Shown one piece after another: positions 40,282 through 47,036 of a stretch of 64,000 bases of DNA (positions within the stretch are counted from its first letter, which is position 1; each line of letters begins with the position of its first letter). Both the position numbers and the translations under genes were made by a program. Location of the stretch: NCBI RefSeq assembly GCF_001426245.1, contig NZ_LMCM01000005.1, positions 523,482 through 587,481 of the forward strand. Reading direction: 5' to 3'. Under the pieces are notes generated by a model. That model was not told where the DNA came from and did not search any database. It saw only the letters and a list, made by a program, of their open reading frames with translations. This DNA comes from Phycicoccus sp. Root101 (GTDB lineage: Bacteria; Actinomycetota; Actinomycetes; Actinomycetales; Dermatophilaceae).

Positions 40282-40897
40282 GTGTCTGCTTCCAGTCCCA
40301 ACGGACCACGACGGTCGCGGTCACGGTGTGCTCACCCAGCTCGACGGAGGTGTCCGCCGCACGGCCGGCCATCATGGCCATCCGCGGCTGGGGTCCACCC
40401 TGCACAACGTCACAGAGCTCGCGGACCTTCCCCAGCTCGCGTCCGGCCAGGGCGGCATACTGCTCGGCCTTGGTCCGCGCGTCGAGGAAGGCGGCCTCGC
40501 GCGCCCGGGCGTGGAGGGGTTCGGGGTCGGCCACGTCGAGACCGATGTGGTCGATGCTCAGCGCGTTGCCGGCCGCGCCGACGAACGCCTCGACGAGGGT
40601 GCCGACCAGGTCGGCGTCCCGCACGGTCACCGAGAGGTTCTGGTATGCCGTGTAGCCCACGACCGTGACTCCCTGCGGGTCGTGCCGCGGGTGCACGCCG
40701 GTGTCGGTGGTGCGCAGGTCCGCGGCGGCGACACCGTGGTCGCGGGCGGCCTGGCCCAGCCCGCTGGCCCGGCTCCCGGCGTCGGACAACGCCGTGGACA
40801 CGTCGTCGGCGTCCACGCGCACGCCCACCCGCAGGCGCACGACGTCCGGGACGGCTGAGGCACGTCCGGTCCCGCTGACCTCGATCTGGCTGCTCAT
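40274..40897 (-). CDS. SIMPL-domain protein (DUF541)
   Basis: A 207-residue protein: IEVSGTGRASAVPDVVRLRVGV at the N-terminus, GYTAYQNLSVTVRD in the middle and AREAAFLDARTKAEQYAALAG, the SIMPL signature, toward the end. There is no signal peptide, so unlike many SIMPL proteins it is probably cytoplasmic. Function unknown; the overlap with thioredoxin suggests a link to oxidative stress (inference). Confidence 0.85.
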   Translation of the reverse strand: MSSQIEVSGTGRASAVPDVVRLRVGVRVDADDVSTALSDAGSRASGLGQAARDHGVAAADLRTTDTGVHPRHDPQGVTVVGYTAYQNLSVTVRDADLVGTLVEAFVGAAGNALSIDHIGLDVADPEPLHARAREAAFLDARTKAEQYAALAGRELGKVRELCDVVQGGPQPRMAMMAGRAADTSVELGEHTVTATVVVRWDWKQTHG

Positions 40898-40921
40898 CCG
40901 CCCAGCCTAGGCCGGGCAGGC

Positions 40922-40954
40922 GGGCTGGCGGAGGGCTGGCGGAGGGCTGGAGGA
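40922..40954. repeat. Short tandem repeat, three 11-bp units
   Basis: GGGCTGGCGGA occurs twice and GGGCTGGAGGA once, between divergent SIMPL and methyltransferase genes. No function is apparent. Confidence 0.8.
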
Positions 40955-41039
40955 GGGCGGGGAGGATCGGTGGAGGGCTGCTGTCGGCAACTCGTGGTTG
41001 GCTGGTCGTCGTACCGTCAGGAAGGACAGGCACGACCGC

Positions 41040-41738
41040 ATGACTCAGCGCACCCACACCTCGACCAGCCTTCTCGGCACCACGACCTCGCAGGACCTCG
41101 ATCTCGACCAGGTCCGTCGCTACTGGGACGACTTCGCGGCTGAGTACGACACCTACCCCGACCACGGCCTGCTCGACTCCGACATCCGGGCCGCCTGGAA
41201 GGACCTGCTGCGCACCTGGCTGCCGGCCCGTCCCGCCCGGGTCGCGGACCTCGCGTGCGGCACCGGCTCGATGACCACGCTGGCCGCCGAGCTCGGCCAC
41301 CAGGTCAGCGGGGTCGACCTCTCGGGGGAGATGGTGGCCCGGGCGCGGGCGAAGACCGCTCCGTTCGGCAGCGCCGTCGAGGTGGTGCAGGGTGACGCGG
41401 GTGCTCCGCCGCTGGCCGAGGGGACGTTCGACGTCGTGCTGGCGCGCCACATCCTCTGGACCCTGCCCGAACCCCTGGCCGCCCTGCGCTCGTGGGTGCG
41501 GCTGCTGCGTCCCGGCGGCCGCCTCGTGCTCGTCGAGGGCCGCTGGGGGATGGAGGACGCGGCCGACCAGGCGTCCACGTCCTGGCGGTCCGGGGTGCCG
41601 TCGGTCGAGCTCGCGGCCGTCGTCCGTGAGCTCGTGGGGGAGCCGTCCGTCGTCCAGCTGACGGACTCGACCTACTGGGGCAAGGAGATCGAGCACGAGC
41701 GCTACCTCCTGACCGTCCAGCTGGGCGCGACCCCATGA
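41040..41738 (+). CDS. Class I SAM-dependent methyltransferase
   Basis: A 232-residue Methyltransf_11-type enzyme: YWDDFAAEYDTYPDHG near the N-terminus, motif I VADLACGTGSMTTLAAELG, acidic motif SGVDLSGEMVARA, and FDVVLARHILWTLPEP. The C-terminal LLRPGGRLVLVEGRWG is typical. Substrate unknown. Start ATG 41040 follows AGGAAGGACAGG; the frame opens earlier at 40998 without similarity. Confidence 0.88.
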   Translation: MTQRTHTSTSLLGTTTSQDLDLDQVRRYWDDFAAEYDTYPDHGLLDSDIRAAWKDLLRTWLPARPARVADLACGTGSMTTLAAELGHQVSGVDLSGEMVARARAKTAPFGSAVEVVQGDAGAPPLAEGTFDVVLARHILWTLPEPLAALRSWVRLLRPGGRLVLVEGRWGMEDAADQASTSWRSGVPSVELAAVVRELVGEPSVVQLTDSTYWGKEIEHERYLLTVQLGATP

Positions 41739-41756
41739 GCCGGCGGAGTGCCCGCC

Positions 41757-42308
41757 GTGGCTGAGCAGGCGGCCGGACCCGGCGACGTGGGTCAGGTCGC
41801 AGGGTCCGTCGCAGGGTCCGTCTCAGGATCCGTCGCGGGGTCCGTCTCAGGGTCCGTCGAGGGGTCACCCGCGGCGGCGAGTCGTGCCGTCCAGGTCGTC
41901 GGCTGGGCCTTCGTCGTCCTCGCGGCGCTCATGGTCCCGTGGACGGCCTACCTCACCCTGCACCTGCCGAGCTCGCAGGCCGCCGCCCACTACGACCTGG
42001 CCTGGGGCGGGTTCGACGTGGCGATGTTCGTGGCCCTGGCCGCCACCGCGTGGTCGGCGTTGCGGTTGCACACCACGCTGCCACCGCTCGCGGCCGTCAC
42101 GGGGACGCTGCTCGTCGTCGACGCGTGGTTCGACGTCGTGACGGCCCCGGCCGCGGACGACCGGTGGGTCGCCGTCGCCATGGCCGTGCTCGTCGAGCTG
42201 CCCCTCGCCGGCGTGTGCCTCTGGCTCGCGGTCACCGGTCACCAGCTCGTCATCCGTCGCCTGCGTCGACGTGCCCGAGGACGCCCCGGTTTGCGTCGAG
42301 AGGGCTGA
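41757..42308 (+). CDS. Small multi-pass membrane protein with repeat-rich N-terminus
   Basis: A 183-residue protein with four predicted helices (starting WAFVVLAALMVPWTAYL, MFVALAATAWSALRL, LAAVTGTLLVVDAWFDVV, VAVAMAVLVELPLAGVCLWL) and a short basic C-terminus. Residues about 16-36 are GSVA/GSVS repeats from five 12-bp units. I do not recognise a named function. GTG 41757 is chosen because GGAG lies 8 bases upstream; GTG 41748 is also possible. Confidence 0.6.
   Translation: MAEQAAGPGDVGQVAGSVAGSVSGSVAGSVSGSVEGSPAAASRAVQVVGWAFVVLAALMVPWTAYLTLHLPSSQAAAHYDLAWGGFDVAMFVALAATAWSALRLHTTLPPLAAVTGTLLVVDAWFDVVTAPAADDRWVAVAMAVLVELPLAGVCLWLAVTGHQLVIRRLRRRARGRPGLRREG
41802..41861. repeat. Five 12-bp tandem repeats within a coding region
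   Basis: Units of GGGTCCGTCGCA / GGGTCCGTCTCA type, one with GGATCC, repeat in frame to give GSVA-GSVS-GSVA-GSVS-GSVE. Copy number may vary between strains. Confidence 0.9.
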
Positions 42309-42325
42309 GCCGCCACAGTCCTCGG

Positions 42326-43816
42326 GTGAGTCATTCGAGCAGCAGCACCGCGACCGACGCCTCCACCCCGGAGCCGGACCCGACCTCCGGAGGGCCCGAG
42401 GGGAGCCACCTCCAGGCCGGGCTCAAGCCCCGGCACGTCACGATGATCTCGATCGCCGGGGTCATCGGGGCAGGCCTGTTCGTCGGCTCCGCCAAGGCGA
42501 TCGCCACGGCCGGCCCGGCCGTGCTCATCGCCTACGCCCTGGCCGGCACCCTCGTGGTCCTCGTCATGCGCATGCTCGGCGAGATGGCCACGGCGCAGCC
42601 CGACACGGGGTCGTTCTCGACGTACGCCGACCGCGCCCTCGGCCCGTGGGCCGGCTTCTCCATCGGCTGGCTCTACTGGTGGTTCTGGGTCATCGTCATC
42701 CCGGTCGAGGCGACCGCCGGGGCCTTCATCCTGGGCGACTGGTTCCCCGGGGTCCCGCAGTGGGTGTTCGCCCTGCTCATCACCGCTCTGCTCGTCGTGA
42801 CGAACCTGTTCAGCGTCGGCAACTACGGCGAGTTCGAGTTCTGGTTCGCCCTCGTCAAGGTCGTCGCGATCGTGGCGTTCATCACCGTCGGCGTGCTCGC
42901 GATCTTCGGGATCCTGCCCGGCTCGGACACCTCGGGCATCGGCAACCTCACCCAGCACGGCGGGTTCATGCCCAACGGCTTCGGCGCCGTGCTCTCGGCC
43001 ATGCTCGTCACGATGTTCACGTTCATGGGCACCGAGATCGTCACCATCGCCGCCGCGGAGTCGCCCAACCCCGAGTCCGGCATCCGGCGTGCGGTCAACT
43101 CGGTGATCTGGCGGATCAGCCTGTTCTACCTCGGCTCGATCTTCGTGGTCGTCGCCCTCGTGGCCTGGAACGACCCCGCGCTGGTCGACGGCAACTCCGG
43201 TTCGTACCAGGTCGCCCTGGAGCGGATGGGCCTCGGAGGCCTGACCACCGTGCTCGAGTTCGTCATCCTCACGGCGGTGGCGAGCTGCCTGAACTCCGCC
43301 CTCTACACCGCCTCCCGCATGGCCTTCTCCCTGTCCAGCCGCGGCGACGCGCCGGCGGGCTGGTCCCGCACCACGAGCCGGGGCGTCCCGGCCAACGCGA
43401 TCATCGCGAGCTCGGTCGTCGGCTTCCTCGGCGTGATCGGCAACTACCTGCTGCCCGAGAAGATCTTCGGCTACCTGCTGGCCAGCTCCGGGGCCATCGC
43501 CCTGTTCGTCTACCTCGTCATCGCACTCTCCCAGCTGCGGATGCGCCGTCAGCTCGACGACGCGGGCACGCAGCCCGCCGTGCGCATGTGGCTGTACCCG
43601 GGCCTGACCTACGCCACGATCACCTTCATCGTCGCGGTGCTCGTCCTCATGCTGGTCCAGGAGGGCCACCGCCTCGAGCTCGGGCTCAGCCTGGCGCTCG
43701 CCGCCGTGATCCTCGCGATCGGTGTCTCCCGGAGGGGCGCCGGCGGTCACGGACCCGCCGGAAAGGGACCGGTCGGCGAGACCGAGCAGGTCCCGGTTCG
43801 GCCTACCCCCCGGTAA
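42326..43816 (+). CDS. Amino acid permease, APC superfamily (GabP/AAT type)
   Basis: A 496-residue transporter with 12 helices. The AAT-family opening HLQAGLKPRHVTMISIAGVI and GLFVGSAKAIATAGPA (helix 1 break), EMATAQPDTGSFSTYADRAL and GTEIVTIAAAESPNPESGIR are characteristic of the GABA/basic/aromatic amino acid proton symporters. Substrate unknown; GABA is the nearest family guess. GTG 42326 is chosen because residues upstream belong to the preceding gene region. Confidence 0.88.
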   Translation: MSHSSSSTATDASTPEPDPTSGGPEGSHLQAGLKPRHVTMISIAGVIGAGLFVGSAKAIATAGPAVLIAYALAGTLVVLVMRMLGEMATAQPDTGSFSTYADRALGPWAGFSIGWLYWWFWVIVIPVEATAGAFILGDWFPGVPQWVFALLITALLVVTNLFSVGNYGEFEFWFALVKVVAIVAFITVGVLAIFGILPGSDTSGIGNLTQHGGFMPNGFGAVLSAMLVTMFTFMGTEIVTIAAAESPNPESGIRRAVNSVIWRISLFYLGSIFVVVALVAWNDPALVDGNSGSYQVALERMGLGGLTTVLEFVILTAVASCLNSALYTASRMAFSLSSRGDAPAGWSRTTSRGVPANAIIASSVVGFLGVIGNYLLPEKIFGYLLASSGAIALFVYLVIALSQLRMRRQLDDAGTQPAVRMWLYPGLTYATITFIVAVLVLMLVQEGHRLELGLSLALAAVILAIGVSRRGAGGHGPAGKGPVGETEQVPVRPTPR

Positions 43817-43820
43817 TCGG

Positions 43821-43826
43821 GACAAT
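43821..43826 (+). promoter_or_regulatory. -10 box for the malic enzyme gene
   Basis: GACAAT ends 7 bases before ATG 43834; the same hexamer precedes the Lrp-type gene on the other strand. Confidence 0.45.
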
Positions 43827-43833
43827 GCACGGC

Positions 43834-45309
43834 ATGACCGCCGTGCCCTCCGTGTCCAACTCCATCACCGTCCGTCTGACGCTCCCTGCCCGCGCCACCG
43901 CGGTCTCCGAGCTCACCGGGATCATCGAGAAGAGCGGGGGGCTGGTCACCGGGCTCGACGTCACGGCGTCGGGTGCCGGCCGCATCCGGGTCGACGTCAC
44001 CGCAGCAGCGCGGGACACCACGCACGCCGACGAGATCGTCGAGCAGATGCGCGCCGTGCACGGCGTCGAGATCGGCAAGGTGTCCGATCGCACCTTCCTC
44101 GTGCACCTCGGCGGCAAGCTCAAGATCGAGTCGAAGGTCCCGATCCGCAACCGTGACGACCTCTCGCTGATCTACACCCCCGGCGTGGCCCGGGTGTGCA
44201 TGGCGATCGCCAACAACCCGGCGGACGCACGCCGCCTGACCATCAAGCGCAACACCGTCGCGGTCGTCACCGACGGCTCGGCCGTCCTCGGACTGGGCAA
44301 CATCGGCCCGCTCGGGGCGCTCCCGGTCATGGAGGGCAAGGCGGCGCTGTTCAAGCGCTTCGCCGACATCGACGCGTTCCCGATCTGCCTCGACACCCAG
44401 GACACCGAGGAGATCATCACCGCCGTCAAGGCGATCAGCCCGGTCTTCGCCGGCATCAACCTCGAAGACATCTCGGCGCCGCGGTGCTTCGAGATCGAGG
44501 CCCGGCTGCGCGAGGAGCTGGACATCCCCGTCTTCCACGACGACCAGCACGGCACCGCGATCGTCACGCTCGCCGCCCTGCGCAACGCGTTGCGCGTGGT
44601 CGGCAAGGAGCTCAGCGAGTCCAAGGTCGTCCTCAGCGGTGCGGGCGCCGCCGGCACCGCGATCCTCAAACTGCTCCTCAAGGCCGGGGCGCAGGACGTC
44701 GTCGTCGCCGACCAGTACGGCGTGGTGCACAGCGCGCGCGAGGACCTGGCCGCGGACGGCCAGGAGAACCTCCGCTGGGTGGCCGAGCACACCAACACGC
44801 GTGGGCTGACGGGGACCCTCAAGGAGGCCGTGGGCGGCGCCGACGTCTTCATCGGCGTCTCCGCCCCGGGCATCCTCACCGGCGACGACATCGCCACCAT
44901 GAACGACAAGGCGATCGTGTTCGCGATGGCCAACCCCGAGCCGGAGGTGGACCCCGCAGCAGCCGCCGAGCACGCTGCGGTCGTGGCCACGGGTCGTTCG
45001 GACTTCGCCAACCAGATCAACAACGTCCTGGTCTTCCCGGGCGTCTTCCGCGGCCTGCTCGACGCGGCGTCGACCTCGATCGACCTCGACGTGATGCTGG
45101 CCGCCGCCAAGGCGCTGTCGGAGGTCGTGCACCCCGACGAGCTCAACGCGGCCTACATCATCCCGAGCGTCTTCCACCCGGACGTGTCGAAGGTGGTCGC
45201 TGCCGCCGTCAAGGCAGCGGTGCTGGGGCAGAGCCCCGAGGCGGTCGAGCGCGCAGCGGTCGCCGAGGCAGGGTCACCCACGGGCGACGAGGCCGAACTC
45301 CTGCGCTAG
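43834..45309 (+). CDS. NAD(P)-dependent malic enzyme with N-terminal ACT domain
   Basis: A 491-residue oxidative decarboxylase (malate to pyruvate and CO2). Residues 1-90 are an ACT-type regulatory domain (ITVRLTLPARATAVSELTGI). The catalytic part has LSLIYTPGVARVC with the active Tyr, ALPVMEGKAALFKRF with the Lys, the metal site INLEDISAPRCFEIE and FHDDQHGTAIV, and the dinucleotide loop VLSGAGAAGTAIL. The start is ATG 43834, 7 bases after a -10 box; ATG 43825 is an alternative. The last 36 bases overlap the convergent LLM gene. Confidence 0.95.
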   Translation: MTAVPSVSNSITVRLTLPARATAVSELTGIIEKSGGLVTGLDVTASGAGRIRVDVTAAARDTTHADEIVEQMRAVHGVEIGKVSDRTFLVHLGGKLKIESKVPIRNRDDLSLIYTPGVARVCMAIANNPADARRLTIKRNTVAVVTDGSAVLGLGNIGPLGALPVMEGKAALFKRFADIDAFPICLDTQDTEEIITAVKAISPVFAGINLEDISAPRCFEIEARLREELDIPVFHDDQHGTAIVTLAALRNALRVVGKELSESKVVLSGAGAAGTAILKLLLKAGAQDVVVADQYGVVHSAREDLAADGQENLRWVAEHTNTRGLTGTLKEAVGGADVFIGVSAPGILTGDDIATMNDKAIVFAMANPEPEVDPAAAAEHAAVVATGRSDFANQINNVLVFPGVFRGLLDAASTSIDLDVMLAAAKALSEVVHPDELNAAYIIPSVFHPDVSKVVAAAVKAAVLGQSPEAVERAAVAEAGSPTGDEAELLR

Positions 45310-46368
45310 CAGCTCCAGGCTGCGCAGCTTCGCGTCGAGGTCGGGCGTCGGTGCCACGAGGGTGATCTCGTCGGCGCCCGCCTCGTCCGCGAGGGCCGTG
45401 AGGCCCTTGGCGACGTCGCTGGCAGGACCGGCGAAGACCCGCCCCTTGAGGCTCGGCGCGATCCGGGCGAAGTCCTCGGAGAGCCGGAACTCGCGGATGT
45501 CGGCAGCGCTGGGTCGGGTGGTGTCGCCACTGCGGATCCGGCGCATCTGCAGGGCCCAGCCGGCCCGGAAGTCGGCGGCCACGTCCTCGTCGTCGGTGGC
45601 CAGCGCGAGCACGGAGATGATGACGCGGGGCGTGTCACCGACCAGGCCGGGACGGAAGTTCCGGCGGTACGCCTGCAGCGCGTCGACCGCGAGCTCGGGT
45701 GCCATGTGGTGGGCGAACACCGTCGTCATGCCGTTGGCCGCCGCGAACGACGAGCCCCACCCGCTCGACCCGAGCATGAGCAGCTCCGGCGAGGTGTCCA
45801 CGACCGGGGTGGCCAGGACCGCCTTGAACGGGTGGTCGTCGGGCCAGGTGTCGGACAGGAAGGCCAGCAGCTCACCGGCCTGCTGTGGGAAGTCGTCGGC
45901 CGACAGGGCCTCCCGCGAACGACGCAGCGCGAACGCCGTGAGCTGGTCGGTGCCCGGCGCCCGCCCGAGGCCGAGGTCGATGCGCCCCGGGTGCAGCATC
46001 TCCAGCGTCTTGAACCACTCGGCCACCTTGAGGGGGGAGTGGTTCGGCAGCATGATCCCGGCCGCGCCGACCCGGATGCCCGAGGTCTGCCCCGCCAGGT
46101 GGGCGATGAGGATCTCGGGGGAGCTGCTCGCCAGCCCGGCGAAGCTGTGGTGCTCGCTGATCCAGTACCGCGCGTAGCCGAGCCGGTCGGCCGCCTGCGC
46201 CACCCGGGTGCTGCGGGCGATGGCGTCCTGAGCGCTCTGGCCGGCGGGGACGTCGACGAAGTCCAGCAACGACAACGGCCGGGTATGCGGTGTGGCGGGC
46301 TCGGGGGCTGCTGTTGCGGTCAGGGGGTCGGTCGCCGTGGCGATGGTCGGTTCGTTCGTCGCAGTCAC
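45274..46368 (-). CDS. LLM-class flavin-dependent oxidoreductase
   Basis: A 364-residue bacterial luciferase-like protein. PLSLLDFVDVPAGQSAQDAI opens the barrel after an approximately 30-residue Ala/Thr-rich lead; YWISEHHSFAGLASSSPEIL and the Pro-rich GIMLPNHSPLKVAEWFKTLE, HPGRIDLGLGRAPGTD are typical of the FMN-binding group that gives uncharacterised monooxygenases. The start is GTG 46368. It overlaps malic enzyme by 36 bases at the 3' ends and is divergent from the VanZ-like gene. Confidence 0.9.
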   Translation of the reverse strand: MTATNEPTIATATDPLTATAAPEPATPHTRPLSLLDFVDVPAGQSAQDAIARSTRVAQAADRLGYARYWISEHHSFAGLASSSPEILIAHLAGQTSGIRVGAAGIMLPNHSPLKVAEWFKTLEMLHPGRIDLGLGRAPGTDQLTAFALRRSREALSADDFPQQAGELLAFLSDTWPDDHPFKAVLATPVVDTSPELLMLGSSGWGSSFAAANGMTTVFAHHMAPELAVDALQAYRRNFRPGLVGDTPRVIISVLALATDDEDVAADFRAGWALQMRRIRSGDTTRPSAADIREFRLSEDFARIAPSLKGRVFAGPASDVAKGLTALADEAGADEITLVAPTPDLDAKLRSLELLAQEFGLVARG

Positions 46369-46424
46369 GTGGTGGGCAACACCGGGCGGCCGTGGCCGAT
46401 TCCGCGGCGGGTGGGCACGCCGCA

Positions 46425-46430
46425 TACGCT
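46425..46430 (+). promoter_or_regulatory. -10 box of a leaderless promoter for the VanZ-like gene
   Basis: TACGCT ends 6 bases before GTG 46437. Confidence 0.5.
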
Positions 46431-46436
46431 GACCGG

Positions 46437-46823
46437 GTGAGCCTGCCGACCGATGTGAGCGAGCGGCCGGGGCGGACGGTGTCGCCGTGGTCGGCCTCGC
46501 GCGTGGCCGCGCTGGTGGTGGTCGCCGTGCACCTGGCGGCGCTGTACTGGCCGCGGGTCGACATCGTGGGTCCGGTGACCTGGACCGACAAGGTCGTGCA
46601 CGTGCTGCTCTTCGGGGTGCCGACGGTGCTGGTCCTGAGGGCCTGGCCACGACGCTGGGCGCTGGTCGGGCTGATGGCCCTGCACGCACCGGTCAGCGAG
46701 CTCGTCCAGCACTTCCTGCTTCCGAACCGGTCGGGGGATCCGTGGGACGCAGTGGCCGACCTCGGGGGAGTGGTGCTGGGGGTCACGCTGGCCGTGGTCG
46801 GAAGGCGTCGTCGGCGCTGGTAG
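46437..46823 (+). CDS. VanZ-like small membrane protein
   Basis: A 128-residue protein with three to four helices. TWTDKVVHVLLFGVPTVLVL, HAPVSELVQHFLLPNRSGD and PWDAVADLGGVVLGVTLAVV follow the VanZ pattern (His near helix 2, E-x-x-Q, acidic DxxAD before the last helix). Function unknown. The frame is open upstream to 46290 but that part is antisense to the LLM gene. Its stop codon lies in the -10 box of the next promoter. Confidence 0.8.
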   Translation: MSLPTDVSERPGRTVSPWSASRVAALVVVAVHLAALYWPRVDIVGPVTWTDKVVHVLLFGVPTVLVLRAWPRRWALVGLMALHAPVSELVQHFLLPNRSGDPWDAVADLGGVVLGVTLAVVGRRRRRW

Positions 46824-46826
46824 TAT
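46821..46826 (+). promoter_or_regulatory. -10 box for the RNA helicase gene, with a leader of about 200 bases
   Basis: TAGTAT, sharing its TAG with the VanZ stop codon, is the best -10 candidate; transcription from about 46833 gives a 204-base leader before GTG 47037. The leader holds a hairpin GGCGC-N6-GCGCC near 46849 and a 37-codon open frame. Long leaders are common on cold-shock-type DEAD-box helicase genes. Confidence 0.5.
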
Positions 46827-46916
46827 TGGACTGCTCAGTTCGGCAGGCGCCTGGCAGCGCCACCGGAGGCACAGTGGCCTCACCACGTTTTCCCGATTCC
46901 GACTGAGCCCCACCGG

Positions 46917-47030
46917 ATGACAACTGTTGATCCGGTCCAGCGGGCGCTGATGCGCCTGAGGCTCGTCTTCACCGTCGCCCTCGCCAGGTGGCTCGAGACG
47001 TGTCTACCTCGAGCACCTGAAGTGAGTTGA
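46917..47030 (+). CDS. Possible upstream ORF in the helicase leader
   Basis: ATG 46917 opens a 37-residue frame (starts MTTVDPVQRALMRLRLVF) that stops at TGA 47028-47030, 6 bases before the helicase start and in the same frame. There is no good ribosome binding site and no recognisable homology. It could be a leader peptide or chance. Confidence 0.2.
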   Translation: MTTVDPVQRALMRLRLVFTVALARWLETCLPRAPEVS

Positions 47031-47036
47031 ATATCT

